A stretch of 64,000 nt of DNA from Portulaca oleracea. Lineage: Eukaryota; Streptophyta; Magnoliopsida; Caryophyllales; Portulacaceae. Below, in pieces: positions 36,701 to 50,483 of the stretch (the stretch's first letter is position 1; each line of letters opens with the position of its first letter). A program made the translations under genes and the position numbers. Under the pieces are notes generated by a model that had not been told where the DNA came from, did not search any database, and was given only the letters and a program-made list of their open reading frames with translations. The stretch covers positions 23,077,355 through 23,141,354 of the forward strand of contig CM055877.1 of the NCBI GenBank assembly GCA_029582165.1, in the 5' to 3' direction.

Positions 36701-38548
36701 TTAATTATGTTTTTAGTAATCACTAGTGAGAGTATATTTTAGTTATTTAGGGAGTTGCAAACCGAAACAATGGTTTTTTTATTAAATTTTCATAGTTTGT
36801 GCTTGAATTCTTTTTTTTTTTTTAAAATAAAAAGAATGTTGTGTTCCTTATGTTAATGAGTACTTTTAAGGCTTTGAATACTTGTAATTTGAGATTATCC
36901 TAAGAAGTACTAAAGTGAATTAGATTAATCTGACTATCGACTTTTTTACCTAGCTTATGAAATTTGAGATGTTTAACATTGATTAATTTGATAGGCATAC
37001 AAATAGTTATTTGTTAGGTTAATTAGAGCAATTCTATTAAGCATCGAAAGAGCGGTGGAATTCATATGGTTATTCGTTCTCGATTCGAATGAAAGAATGA
37101 AAGAATGATTGCACAAACTAGGTTTAATATTAAAACCTATTTTTAGGAAAGTAAATACCTAGATTTTTTTAATCCATTGCTGAAACCTTAGATTAATTTC
37201 ATTGTTTTTAGTTGGAATAATTAGTTTATCAAAAGAAAACCAGCTCAAAAATTGATTTGCTTAGCAATCAAGTAGAGAGCTAGTTCACAATGTTGCTAAA
37301 TTGAGTCTCAATGGGATCGACATTAACGTGCTACAACCATACCTATGCGCTTGCAACTTGTCAAAAGGATGACCAATTTAAGGTCGCTTGTACTTTATAA
37401 TGTAGATTAATTATTGAAAATGTTAATATGTTTAATTATTTAAAATTAGTTTTATTTTTGAAACTTGAAAATATCCTAAAGACAAAGCCAAATACATGAA
37501 TTGAGTCACCTATCACTCCTTAGGTTCGTCTATCCCTTAGGGCGAACTAGGGAGTCGTCATTTAAGGTCAACAGTGGTAGTAAACCATTGGATAGTAGGT
37601 AGAGGCCACATGTCCTTTAGCTAAAATTGGGAAGTCGCTTGCTCCATGGACTGACAAAGGGTTATGTTGCTGCTACTTTGGTCAAGTTTAGGGCATTTCA
37701 ATTGACATCTTGCATATCTTGGTCATTCTACTTGTTGAGTACAAAAGCGCTAGATACATTATACACTTAATATATCCTTTTCTAAGAAAGCAAAATCACC
37801 GGAACTCCCAAAGAATCCACTTAAATTGTCAAAGTATCTAGTTCGTATAGAAGCAACATATATATTAATGTATGTGGAAGTCATTATTTGAAAAACAAGA
37901 CTAAAGATACTGGAATAATCTTGAATTATCCCTAATATTTTTTTAGTTTAAAATATTATTGAGCTGCTTGCCACAAAAGAACCACTTAACTTTTCACAAA
38001 ATTCAAGATGGTCCACAAAGTACTGTCATTCTTCAAAAATTTAAATATCACAAACACATTTTTCCCTATAAGGAAGGAATTGGAGCTTCTTTAGCGAAAA
38101 ACGTAGAGAGAAAGTAAACACAGTGTGCTTTAAAGAGTGTTATAATATAAGGAAATTCATCCACATTGAATAATTAACACCAAATTAATAAGATAGAGAA
38201 TTGCAATCATAACAAATTAAAATTAATTCATACGTAACAATAAACATTACTAATAAAAGTGTCAGAGGGGGAAGGGGATGTGAATATATTTTGTAGAGAA
38301 AGGATTAAGAATACATTTACAAAGATAATAGCAAACATGAAACATTAGGCTCCCCTATAAATTGAAATTCTTATGTCATATCAATGGTAAAATCAATAAA
38401 GAATTGTGAAACTAGAGGGAGAAACTAACTAAAGAAATGGGTCAAAAAACTTTTGAATCTTGTTTAATGCATGTATAGTACTCAAGTACGAGCAGAAGTT
38501 CTACATACTTCTTTTTGGAAAAAAGTCTTGTAACTTCAAGAGTGTTGA
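36701..38548. other. Intergenic stretch downstream of the PDR gene
   Basis: No gene is seen. A segment at about 37260-37370 (AGCTAGTTCACAATG, GGGATCGACATTAACGTG, CGCTTGCAACTTG) resembles 57970-58060 and looks like leader sequence of a retrotransposon, but without limits. Confidence 0.5.
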
Positions 38549-38776
38549 TCACCTTCTTTGAAAGTTGAGAGTCTTGATAGAGTAGGCAAAAATCATAGCG
38601 AAGAGAACATTTATGCCTAGGATTACACCAGCGACTACTCCTAAAAAGTCATGCTTGATTCCAAAAGTACTATGTAAATATTCTTTTACTGTCATGGTTG
38701 AATTATGAAGGACGTCATCATAATCGCCAAATTGCGAGCCTAGAAGCCCATACAAACTCCATGCAGTAGGTGTTGC

Positions 38777-38779
38777 CTA
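38777..38779 (-). other. In-frame TAG in the last PDR exon
   Basis: The last exon reads MPVWWRWYY, then TAG, then ATPTAWSLYGL. PDR proteins have Trp at this position, so a TGG to TAG change is inferred. It would remove the final ~76 residues, including the last membrane segments. Confidence 0.85.
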
Positions 38780-41700
38780 GTAGTACCATCTCCACCATAC
38801 TGGCATGCTCTGTAGATTAAAAGGAAATGAAAAAACTCACTCATGAATTGGCACTATTGCAATAAGGAATGAAGTTAAATATTTCATCATTGTTGTGTAA
38901 ATGAACATAGAGTAATATATCTTACGGGTTTGGGGATAAGGAATCCAGAGAAGAGATTCCAAATTCCATAGAAGGCAGCAGAAACAATAGCTGAAATGCT
39001 TGCGTTTGGAGTAAGGCCGACGCACATCATGCCGTAGTATGTGAAGTAAAGCAAGGTGAAGTACATGAAGTATAAATACCAAAAAAACTTTGCTACTGTC
39101 CATTGAAATCCCATCATAGCATATACAGTTACTCCATAGAATATTGTTTGGAACAAACAATAGGGAAGCTCAATAAAAACCTGCACGACATCAATCATCG
39201 TCATTATTTGAACAAGTTATCCCCTTGGTCTAATTTGAAGATTGAGGTCAAGATGTAGACCATTTTAACACTAAGACTGGGTATCCCAAGTGACAAGATG
39301 CAATGTACAATCAGTTAAGCAAATTCTTAACAATATTATTTTTAGCATAAAGAGAACCTAAACTATAGACAGAAGTAGTATGAGAATGTGATCGTGTAGG
39401 AAGTCTACCTGTGCAAAAGCGTAGGACATAGCAGAGTACATCCCTGCAGCTCTTTCTCTATAAAACACTTTCCTTTCAACAAAGACTACAGGTTGAACTC
39501 CTGAGGAATTTTGGATACCTAGGAAAAGGACTGCCGTATACATAGAACCCATGGCACTTAGCACTTGACTAGTATTTTGCCTGTAATGTTAGCCGAAGAA
39601 ATGCAATTTAATTAGGGTGTGCTTGGATCATATAATGAATGAACATTCATAAGTTACAAGCATGTATCATATTTCTTTAAAATGAGCCAACATAACAATT
39701 AGTACCTTCCCTTGCCGACCTTCCAGAAAATGGAACCAAATAAAAGCCCAACAAAGGCTGCAAAGAAAAGCCTCATAGCAGTGTACATGGTATTTCGCCA
39801 ATATGAACAATGTTGCTTCCACAAGCAAGCCATGAATTGGACAATGGCTGATTGTGAATATTGTGTAGGAAAGTATAGATCAGTTGATCCGGGTGCAGCA
39901 ACACTGAGCTCCTGTATCAATGCCTTATTTCTCCTATAATTTTTGGATCAAATCTAGTTACTTAGATAATCCATGAAATAAATTTAAATGGAAACTCATA
40001 ATTCACAAGGGTTTCTAAGATGAAATCTCTTAAGTCACATATAATTTTACCTGTATGGATCTGAATTCTTGTATATTTCAGAAAAGTCAACCCCGAGAGC
40101 ATTTTCTTGAGCTATTGAGCTAACTTCCAACATCCAAGTTGCTGGATTATATCCGTCCTTGATTTTTTGGATTCCATCAATGCCCTTTATGATAACATTG
40201 ATGACGTGATGTTAAAACAATGAATGCATCAACAACAAATATAAGAACCAAAACTTTAAAATGTCTTTGGCTTACCTCAAAGTATTTGATAAGTTGATTG
40301 CCATGGCGTCCTATGGGACCAAAATATATTTGTTGCCCGCCTCGTTTTAGCAATAACAACTGGAATTCGATAAAATAGGAAGACAAGAATTAGTTTCTTT
40401 CTCAAATATTGGTCTACGGTTTATTGTGCTTATATGTAGGTAAGCTTTATGGGATCAAACCTCATCAAAAGCATCAAATATGTCAATGCTCGGTTGATGA
40501 ATGGTGCAGACAACAGTCCTTCCTGTATTAACTGTGTTCCTAACAGTTCTCATTACAATAGCGGCAGCCCTAGCATCAAGACCAGAGGTAGGCTCATCCA
40601 TAAAAATGATGGATGGGTTTGCAACGAGTTCCACTGCGATAATTAGCCTCTTCCGTTGTTCAGTTGAGAGACCGTTTACCCCGGGAAGCCCCACAAGTGC
40701 ACCTCTTAGATTGGTTAGCTCCACAAGCTCCATGACCTCCTCTACAAACATCTAAACCATATCCATTTCATTACAATAGGTTAGTTCACTTACATTTTAC
40801 TACAAACATCATTATTTTAAACACCTCAAAAAACTAACAACACTTCTTTCACCTTGCTTTTAGTTTGGTATAATAGAATTAAAACTAGCCAAGTATGCTC
40901 TAATTTGAAACCAAGGAATATAAGCAATTACTTACCTTTCTTTTTTCAACATCTACATCAGAGGATAACCTAAGCCAAGCAGAAAATGCCAAAGACTCGT
41001 AAACTGTGACATGAGGAGAGTGGATGTCTGCCTGCTCACAATACCCAGAAACTCGAGCAAATGTTTCTTGTTTCTTTGGGTATCCTGATATTCTCACATC
41101 TCCATCAATATATCCACCAGTTTTCCTTCCCGCTAGCACATCCATAAGTGTTGTCTTCCCAGCACCACTAACACCCATAAGCGCTGTTAGGACACCTGGT
41201 CTAAAAGCCCCACTTACTCCCTTCAAAAGTTCTAGGCGGTCCTCTGGGACTCCTTGAGCCTTCATCTCCTGAGAAAAGTAAAATTCAAGGCCATTTCAAC
41301 ATACTGAGATTTAGGGATATATTCTTGACAATTTATGTACGTAATTGTAGGAAAGTTTAAATACCATTGGCATATCCACTGAATATCTAATTTCATCAAA
41401 TGAGACCGCTAAAGGTTGGAAAGGAAGAACCATCCCTTTTGACCTATTCTCGTTAGTTTCTTCTTGAATCTCTCCAACTCTTGCTGCAAATTTTTGGGAT
41501 ACATACATATATTCATTAAGTGCTAAGTACAAAATGTAGATTTCTTTTTAGTCTCTTACTTTCTTTCAGTATGATTAACTAACCAGAACGAGATGATCTA
41601 CGTCCTCTAGATGACAACTCAATAGATTGACCAGTGACATTCATTGTTTTCTCTTCTAAATCTTCCTCGGAGAGAATAGCCTGAGGCTTCCCGAGCTCTA

Positions 41701-44211
41701 CACCAAATAAATTTCAACTATCAGAACGAGTTTGCAAGTTTAATATAATTATACAAGGAAAACCAAATTTGTTAGGAAGAGCACCAACCATTGAGAAAAG
41801 TCAAAGCCACCGTGTAAAGGAAGTTAAATAGAAAAACATATCCAACAAGAGCTCCCAGTCCAATCCAATACCAATAGGCATGTGTGAAGAAGTTACGGGA
41901 CTCCAAAGCTTGTTTTCCAAGTGATATGTTCTGAGAAGTTATATATAAAAAAAAAATCACATTTCCAAGTAAGTCTATTAAAACAAAAATAATTCTTGAT
42001 GAAGTCCTAATATTGCTTCATATTGCGAAGTGAAAAGGAAAAGCTCATCTTACCTGACTCCAACTATGTCCTAGGAATTCATTCACAGAAAGTGCATTTT
42101 GCCCATAAGTTAATGGAGAAATCCAATAGCCCCATTTCCACCATTTCTTCACAGAATCTGATTCAAAGACAATATTTAAGTATTCCCCACATTGTTCAAT
42201 CCCAAGAAGAAAAACACAAATTATGCATTAAGAGGACTAGTGAGTGTTAAGACATACGTCGTGGTATGATGAATCCACCCAGCACAATAAGCGCAACAAG
42301 AGCACCAGTGCCAAATGTGTTTGCCAAAATCATGGTTCTCCCCAATCCAGCATTAAATTTAAATAGTGCAGAAGCCATTTGATGAATTGCGAGGAGCACC
42401 AAGTAATGTTTGACAAGCCTCCCAACGTTTGAGTCATAGCCTATGACATAGTACGTTATGGCAACCCAAATGGCTGTCTCTATTATAGCAATTGGGATTT
42501 TGAGAACCCATGATGGTAAGGCATATGCCCATGCAGGAAAGAAGCGTAAATCCCTCTGCTTATAGAAGACCGGAAGTTTCATTATGGTAAGTGCCAACTC
42601 TGAGAAACCGTTGAAAAGGATTTGGGTTGTAGCAAAGAAGAGTGCACCCATGTAAATCCCTGCATGCTCGATGTCCTTATGCATATGAGACCTTAGAAAC
42701 AATGTCGAGGTAACAAGTGCTGTAAAGATGAGCTGTAAATCAAAAGGCAGGGAAACCAATTAGTTTTTCTTATCATGTTCACATTCGATTCTTTTGAGCA
42801 AAAGACTAAAGAAGATAACTCACTTGAAAGGCCTTAAAAATATAGACAAAGGAATTCCTCTTCATCAATAATGCTTCTCTTGCAGTGGTGGCTTTAAGTA
42901 GTTTCATTTTGCTAAGCCCATATTTCTTTGTTGTTAAGGCAGCTGGGTGGCTTTTCAACTTGTCAAATGGAACATTAAGCTCTTGGCTTAGTTTCCTCCC
43001 AACATGAAATGATTGGAAAGCATCCGCAAATTCCTTGGCAGTCACAAAGCTATAAGGCTCATCTCTGTTTGCCCAGTATTGTTCTTGATCTTTTCTAGAT
43101 GTTACCTATATGTTGAAAATTAAGGCATAATCTAGTAAGAAATATCTAATTGAACAATGAACAAGATAAGAATGATTTTACTGAAAATTTGAAAAACTTG
43201 AAAGCAATATATATCTGGTTCGAGGGCCAACAATGAAATGTGTCTTCCATGGATATATCCACGCTGGTACCATGGTTTTACCAATCATGTGTGTCTGTGT
43301 GTGGGTACATGTGACCGAGTGTTTACCGTTCGCACAAGCAGACAGATTCCCACATTTTTAGTTAAAAAAAATGGATACATATGGTCATTGTGTAAAAGGA
43401 CACATTACCTCTTGCAGGAAGTCAGCAACCCCTTTTCTCTCAGGGCAGCAGAAGCCCATGAGCTCAAAGAACTCCAACACATGTTCTCGAGGACCTTGAT
43501 ATATAACTCGTCCATCAGCAAGAAGTATTATATCATCAAATAGGTCATAAGTCTCAGGGGCAGGCTGTAGAAGAGAAATAACTGCAGTTCCTTTTAGAAT
43601 ATGGATAGACTGCCTTAGAGAGTTGACAATCTGATATGTAGTAGAACTGTCCAGTCCAGTTGATATTTCATCCATGAATAATGCTTTTGAGGGGCCAACC
43701 AACATTTCTCCTACACCAGAATGCAAAAAGTCATGATAAGGGCTAGGCTTATTAGATTTGGCAAGTCGAAAAGCCACCCAGCTATGGAATGCTTATTGAT
43801 CATACCCGTCGTGAGACGCTTTTTCTGCCCCCCAGAGATACCTCTTATCATTTGATCTCCTACCATTGTGTCAGCACACACGTCTAGCCCTAATATCTGT
43901 AACATTAGTTGCAAGTTAATCCATTGAAAATTGAATTTATGTTTTTAGAAAGCATTTCGAATTTTTGATTTAAGCTAAAAAGTTATATGCACCTTAAGAA
44001 CATATTCAGTAACTACATTTGCCTCATCACCCTCCATTGCTGCTGCCTATAAATAGATCAATGAATTGAACAAGTTTAGTAAACTAAACAAATCACAAAT
44101 AAACAAAGTCTTTATAATCTTCTCTCATGATCGCTTACCTTCATGTAAACATCAATATCAGGATCTGGTTTAATATTGGCAGCCTTCTCTCTCCTTGATA
44201 GTTCCACAAGC

Positions 44212-44321
44212 ATATATATCACGAGTGTATTCCAATACATATGTATAATTTGTAAGTTTCTCTTATTATGAAGTATCCTAAAAGCAATTATGTCATCCAA
44301 GTATATGTTATGAAAACTAAC
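44212..44321 (-). other. PDR intron 4 lacking a usable 3' splice site
   Basis: The donor after exon 4 (ATTATG|GTTAGT) is good, and the exon 5 coding sequence MLVELSRREKAANIKPDPD is intact. The bases just before it read GATATATATG with no AG. The AGs further upstream give the wrong phase or a stop. The acceptor seems mutated or is non-canonical. Confidence 0.55.
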
Positions 44322-44537
44322 CATAATTTGTTCCAACTCCTTGAACTCTTGCTGAGAAGGCTAATGTTTCCCTAACAGTCATCTCTCCAATGTGAACATC
44401 GTGTTGACTAATATATGCTGAGCTCCGTTGAGGAACAAACTCGTCCATTGTATGCCCATTATATGTTACTTTTCCCGAAAACTATGTATACAAAATACTT
44501 CCAAGTTAGTAAACACAAACACAAACACACACACACT

Positions 44538-44563
44538 TATATATATATATATATATATATATA
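44538..44563. repeat. (TA)n microsatellite in a PDR intron
   Basis: About 13 TA units follow a short (AC)n run in the intron between exons 3 and 4. It is one of only two (TA)n arrays in the window without an adjacent foldback element or Helitron end; the other is the short one near 53583. Confidence 0.9.
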
Positions 44564-45434
44564 GCGAAACATTTCGATCACCAAATTGGATTCAGTTGAT
44601 TAGTGCTTTAGAGGTGGTGGATATTGAATTCTTACCTTAAGATCTTTGGAGAGTTTACCGGCAAGTGCCAATAGCAAGGTTGTCTTTCCAGAGCCTGGGG
44701 GACCTAATAGCAGTGTCATCCTACCAGGCTTGATAACCCCATTAACATCATGAAGGATTGAGAATGGCTTTTTACTATTGGGAAGAATGTGAAGAAAAGT
44801 CAGAAGACCCTGGAACAAATCATGAACACATGTAAAAGTTGGAATTAATTCACCATGACATGATGCCATAAAGATGAAATCGATTGATAGTTTAGTAAAT
44901 TAAGAAGAAGAGCATTAAGCACCTCAATTGTATTAGTGAAGAAGTTTATGACAGAGGGCAAACCCTTACTTCCCACGTACACTTCTGCATCCACATTCAT
45001 ATTCTCGTATCTTACCTCTATTGTTGGGATATCAATGCCAACTCTGATGATACAAATAAAGAGGATAGTGTCAGACCACGCCTAGTATTTATATGCAATA
45101 CAAATACCTACTTAGCTTGAAATGTCAATATTGCATTTGCATATATACACTACCTAATTTTTACAAAAGTTGGATAATGAATCTACATACTAAGATTTAG
45201 AACCAATAATATCACTTTACTTGGATGGATAGGCTCTAATGGCATGTCAACACCATCACCAATTCATCTGTATTTAAAGGCAATGCTTGATCAAAGTTTG
45301 AGTGGTTTGGTCAAAACAACAACAAAATCATTGTCTAATCATTCATATTTCATTTCATACAATCATAAGGTTAAAACTGTATTTATACTCATGGGAGCAG
45401 CATTCAGCTTGGTGCTCCCAAACCATCACGTAAA

Positions 45435-45637
45435 AATTCTGTTTTACTCTTTTTTTTTCGATAGTTGATAGTCAAAATGCTAAAAAGTTTTACAAATCAC
45501 AGCAAACCGCAAAAAACAGCAATCAACCACTTCAAAAAAATACAACCAAACACTGCTACCCTAAAAACACCGAAGGACAATCACGCCCACGACAGCCAAA
45601 AACAACACAACTCAAAACACAATTCTGTTTTACTCTT
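45435..45637 (-). mobile_element. Possible retroposed insertion with a 17-bp TSD, PDR intron 1
   Basis: The 17-base word AATTCTGTTTTACTCTT occurs perfectly at 45435-45451 and 45621-45637. Between them lie 169 bp that start with T7, which would be a poly-A tail on the - strand. Long perfect TSD plus A-tail suggests LINE/SINE-type retroposition. No tRNA-like A or B box was recognised, so the source is unknown. Confidence 0.5.
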
Positions 45638-46202
45638 ACTTTTCTAGTTTAAGTATCTCATCTTTTTTTTTATTATTTCTACTAAATTTGGCTCACTCAT
45701 GGGCCCGTATGTTAAGAATAGCTACTAGTAAACTTAATAGGTCGGTGAGGGAGTGTACCAAATTGCCCATACCAAATATGACCCACCAACCCTACAATAA
45801 AATGCATAATGTTAAATTTTAGCCCTTTGAAATTTGCAATTCGGATTCCACCGAGACTTGAACATTAGTGGTGAGGTTGGATGATGGTGGCTGTTGCAAT
45901 TTACTCGTGGCTACCACTTCTTTGATTACGTATCTCGCCATTAAATATGCTAATCTTTGTACTAATTGAAAAATGCATAATGCTATTATTTAATTTTTCG
46001 AAAAAATAGTTGTTTATTCATTTTTACATCGACTATAATATGGTCATGTGCAGTCTGTAAGCTTAAATTACAAATATACTTAATTTATTATTAGAGAGCA
46101 ATGTTTTGTGTTCATAGAATTATATATGTGTACATGCTTATAAAACTAACTAGCATATGCATATACATGCTCATAAATATGCTCATATATAGTTTATGAA
46201 AT

Positions 46203-46204
<2 letters not shown>

Positions 46205-46251
<47 letters not shown>
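46205..46251. repeat. (TA)n array at the left edge of foldback copy 1
   Basis: About 23 TA units run directly into the foldback element that starts at 46252. Confidence 0.95.
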
Positions 46252-46253
<2 letters not shown>

Positions 46254-46787
46254 AAAATTAGATTCTAATAATCCCTACTATCACAAATTGTATGGCAATA
46301 ATCCCTACTATCATTTTGGATTTTGGTGGTCCAAAAAAAATTAATATTGTATTGTAGTGGTACCAAATCTATCACCACATTCTTTTTATTTTTTCCATGC
46401 CTACCCCATATTGTTTTTGTTTTTTTGGTTCCTACCCCTAGATATGTAACGAAGTGTAGTTACTAAAACATTTTTTAAATTATTTTTTTGGGATTCCGAG
46501 CAATTATTATGATTTTTTAAAAGGAATAAAATTGAAAAAATCATAAAAATTGAAAAAAAAATGAAAAAAATTGGGAGAAACGCTGTAAATTCATTAAAAA
46601 TCGTGGTAAAGTGTTATACAAAGTTTTGAATCAAATGCAACACAAAATCTATGATATTTAGCGTATACACTCAAATTTGTCCCACTACAATATAATTTTT
46701 TTTTTTGACCACCAGAATCCAAAATGATAGTAGGGATTATTGCCATACAATTTGTGATAGTAGGGATTATTAGAATCCAATATCCCT
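46252..46787. mobile_element. (TA)n-associated foldback MITE, copy 1 (PDR intron 1)
   Basis: Terminal inverted repeats of about 80 bp: GATTCTAATAATCCCTACT and CAAATTGTATGGCAATAATC on the left reappear reversed at 46690-46785. It lies between (TA)n tracts on both sides. The interior is AT-rich with no ORF. Copies with the same plan lie at 46802-47340, 47397-47510, 54682-55185 and 55237-55764. Confidence 0.88.
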
Positions 46788-46801
46788 ATATATATATATA
46801 A

Positions 46802-47340
46802 AGGAAATGTGGATTGTAATAATCCCAACTTTTACAATTTGGACAACAATAATTCCCACTTTTGGTTTGTATTCTAGTGCTCCGAAAAAAAATATATATA
46901 TTGTAGTGGTACCAAATCCACCTCCACATTTTTTTTATTTTTCGTTCCTACCTCATATTGTTTTTTTTTTCATTCCTGCCCCGGGCCGCCAGAAAGGTAA
47001 TGAATGGTAGGTTCTAAAACTTTTTAAATTAATTTTTTTGAGACTCCATGAAATTAATATGATTTTTTTTAAAAAATGAATAAAAGTAAAAAAATCGAAA
47101 AAAAATCGAAATTTTTTTAAAAAATTGGAAGAAATGCCATAAATTCATTAAAAATCGTGGTAAAGTGTCATACTATGTTTTGAATCAAATACAACACAAA
47201 ATCAATGATATTTAGGGTATACTCTCGATGATGTCCCACTACAATCCATTTTTTTTTTTTACCACCAGAATCCAAATTGATAATAGGGATTATTGTTATA
47301 CAATTCATGAAAGAGAGAATTAGAATCCAATTTTCGTGTG
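46802..47340. mobile_element. (TA)n-associated foldback MITE, copy 2
   Basis: Same structure as copy 1, but a diverged terminal variant (AATAATCCCAACTTTTACAA). It is separated from copy 1 by a short (TA)n and followed by a long one at 47341-47396. The interior shares TTAAAAATCGTGGTAAAGTG with the other copies. Confidence 0.82.
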
Positions 47341-47341
47341 T

Positions 47342-47396
<55 letters not shown>
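47341..47396. repeat. (TA)n array between foldback copies 2 and 3
   Basis: An almost pure TA tract of about 55 bp with one interruption (TATAAATA). Confidence 0.95.
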
Positions 47397-47398
<2 letters not shown>

Positions 47399-47510
47399 CC
47401 CAACTTTTACAAATTAGATGGCGATAATCCCTACTTTGAGTTTGTATTTTGGTGGTCCAAAAAAATTAAAATTGGATTTGAGTGGGACACCGACGAGTTA
47501 TGGGGCGGTG
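47397..47510. mobile_element. Foldback MITE, copy 3, left end only
   Basis: Only the first ~110 bp of the element remain (ATAATCCCAACTTTTACAAA, GGTGGTCCAAAAAAATTAAA). It then joins PDR intron sequence about 110 bp from the exon 1 donor. Truncated. Confidence 0.7.
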
Positions 47511-47831
47511 ACTCGATGGTTTTGTGACATGAAACTATGGGCATGTGTTTGACCGCATTAACTTTGTTTTTGGGTGTCACATTAGTTAAAAAATACAATG
47601 AGTAGAATAGAATACAATACGTACCTATCAATGCGTTCTCTGAGTCTAAGCAGGAACTTCTCATTATCTTGATCAGCAATGTTAACGAGCCTTTGTAAGA
47701 GTTCCTTTTTTTCTTGAAAACCAAGCTTGTCAACATCGATCTCCCTACACTACAACAGATATAGGCTCTTGCGGCATTTATTTTGACCTATAGCGGCATT
47801 TATAAATGCCGCCAAAGCCTATAGCGGCATT

Positions 47832-50112
47832 TGTTTAAATGCCACTAGAGGCGATGTCGCCATAGGTTTGTGCGGCATTTATTGCAAATGCCGCTATAAG
47901 GCCAAATAAATGCCACTATAGGGCATATGTTATAAAACACATAATAATATGAATTTTCTACGTTGGCTTGAATTTCCAATGTATTACCCACTTATAAATT
48001 TATAAAACAATATATACAAAACACAAATTCTTCCAAAATGAAACTTGATTTCTCATTGCAGAGTATCAATATTGTAATGTATCACATATACAATCAACTA
48101 TAGAAGACCACTTGGAGGTTTCAAGCTTAACCTACAAAATAAACAAGAATTTTGTATTCACTAGCTTGGCATCCTCTAATCTATACAAAAGTTGGTGATA
48201 GTCAAGCGAATCTTATTGAGACGTTTTACTCAACAAAATGCTTCCCCTTGTCATCACCTGCACAATTGAACACCAAAGCTTACATCAAGATCAATTTTGC
48301 CACATCAAGCATAACAAAAATAATATAGCTATAATTTTTAAGTTAAAGGCTTGCCCAATGATTTCCCCCACATTAAACTCTTCTTTCTCGTTATCTAGGA
48401 TGTTAATACCCCACCAAAGGGCCTCATAGCACTCAAATGTCTTTCATATTCTCTCAAAAATCCAACACCCTACACCACTCCACACAATAGGATTCACAAA
48501 TTTCAACAGCAAAAGGTTCACTCTGTTGGAAGTTGGAACATCAAGAGAAGCCAAAAGAACCCTTAATCCAACCATGAGATGCTTGTGGAAAGTTGAACAA
48601 ACTACAAATTGAACTTTAAAAAATAAAAATTCTTTCCACATGTGTGTTTGTTAGACACATAATTATGTTGGCCTTTGCTGCCAAACTGAAATGTTACCTC
48701 AGGGCCACATGTCTAATAGCTACACATGTTTCTTATTAACCTCACATATTACATCAAAATTTTCCGAACACTCTCAACTACCTTGTGTAACATTACACAT
48801 AATCGTAGTCGTGGATGAGCATAAGAGATTCAAGGTCTAAGGATAAGAGAATATGATACAAACTAGGTCCACAAAAGAATACATCATCGTAAGGTACCAG
48901 AATAAAGATCAAACTGGGAAAATATAAGAGAATTGAAATAAAAGTAAGAGGCTCCATACCTTAGCATTTACTGGCTGCAAAATAAAGAAACGCATGAAAA
49001 ATTCATGAACTATATATATGAACTTCGAGTAACCTATATAAGGAAATAAAATGTAAAATTAAGAGTACTTTCGAGATTTGTAATCATACATTCTAGTATC
49101 ACCAAACCAAGATCAATAACCACAACCAAATAAAAGAAACACAAAGCCAATCATCGCTTCTTCTAAACACTAAATAGAGACATTCAAGGCCTGGAGACCT
49201 TCAAAAACAGGGCAGTGGTGACAAACAGAAAGCCAAGGCAAAAAGACAGAGAAACCATTGTAGAACCAATACCCCAAACATGAATAAATGTTGTCCTAAT
49301 TCCATTTAGTTTGCCTTCTAAAGCTATTAATAAATGTAGAACTAATGCTAGACCGATAAACCATTATAGAACCAATACCCCAAACATTAATAAATGTAGA
49401 ACTAATGCACACTTATAGCATTAATACTGACAATGGAAAAGAGCATCCAATGTGCTATCTCCAACTTCATTAAAAATTATTATTAAGACATAGAGACCAA
49501 TATCAATCTTGGTAACCAGTGTATGCATCAATACAAGTAATAAGCACAATGGGAGCATATATTCAAAAAAAAAAAATGTAGGAGACCATAAGAGAATACT
49601 CCAAGGCATCATATAAATAGGAGATTGCAAGCACAGCAGGACACAAATATATCACAAAGGGGAATGATTAGTGATTAGCCAAGAATACAGCTACTAATGT
49701 GTGCACGTCAGCAAGTGATGCTATATGAAAAAAAAAAACAATGAGACATGATTGTTTTTATTTTTCTTGCACACAAACCAATTTTTTTTTTTGTACTAAA
49801 TGGCAACGACATATATAATTTTGTGCTCTAGAGCACCAAAAAAAATGTTGGCCATATTGATTGGTTTGGTTTCAGTGCAATGGAGTTATGCGTTAGACTT
49901 GAGGGCCAGTAGTAAATAAACAGTCAAGACCACGCAGTACCTGAGCTGAGAGTTTATGTGCTTAGAGAATCTCCCCATTCAAATTCCAAATGCCCACCTT
50001 CCCAAATGATGTGAATGTGAATGCAAGCGTCTATACACCACAATTCCTCAAAATCAAATAATGTAAAACAACAAGGAGAGAAAGGATAGAGCTTGTTTAA
50101 TTGTTGTTATAC
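47832..50112. other. CACTA interior without a recognised gene
   Basis: AT-rich sequence with short open frames only. Repeated words such as AACCAATACCCCAAACAT (49267 and 49372) and AAATGTAGAACTAATGC (49333 and 49390) show a small local duplication at 49260-49410. Further captured pieces are possible but I cannot name any. Confidence 0.5.
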
Positions 50113-50206
50113 CTTAGCATAAGCACGGACAATTTCATTTCAAGAGCTTCTGCAGTAAAGGAATAGTGCAAGCTTCACTACAGTAGTTGCTCCCATGACC
50201 ACAAAA
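50113..50206 (-). pseudogene. Captured exon of a metal tolerance protein (CDF family), probable
   Basis: On the - strand an AG acceptor at 50207-50208 precedes a 94-bp stretch reading VMGATTVVKLALFLYCRSS, stop, NEIVRAYAK. A GT donor follows. TVVKLALxLYCRSSxNEIVRAYAK is characteristic of membrane segments in Mn-CDF transporters (MTP8-11 group). The in-frame TGA sits where Arg is expected, so CGA to TGA decay is likely. It lies in the CACTA downstream of the prefoldin exon and in the same orientation, as if parts of two genes were strung together. Recognition is from memory of the family. Confidence 0.65.
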
Positions 50207-50299
50207 CTGCATTTAATACTTTAAGAAAAGGAAAGAAAAAAACTAAAGTAACCATGTTTCAATCCACATTAATCAATAGAAAATAATACACCAACACTA

Positions 50300-50483
50300 A
50301 TCAAAATAAATGGGAGGTTAGTCTATTCAAAGTGGAAGTGGGGTTACACATTTGTATCTTAAATACGATAGCCAGGATTGCAGCAAGCTTGCCCTTTCTT
50401 GTCACTTCCTCCATAGACAAATACAATGACACCATTTCGACACATATTAGCCCAGAATTTCGACAAAAAAAAAACATGAACAA
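50300..50483 (-). other. Short unidentified ORF in the CACTA
   Basis: A 60-codon - strand frame contains SMEEVTRKGKLAAILAIVFK. It lies between the prefoldin and MTP fragments and may be another captured piece, or chance. I do not recognise it. Confidence 0.25.
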
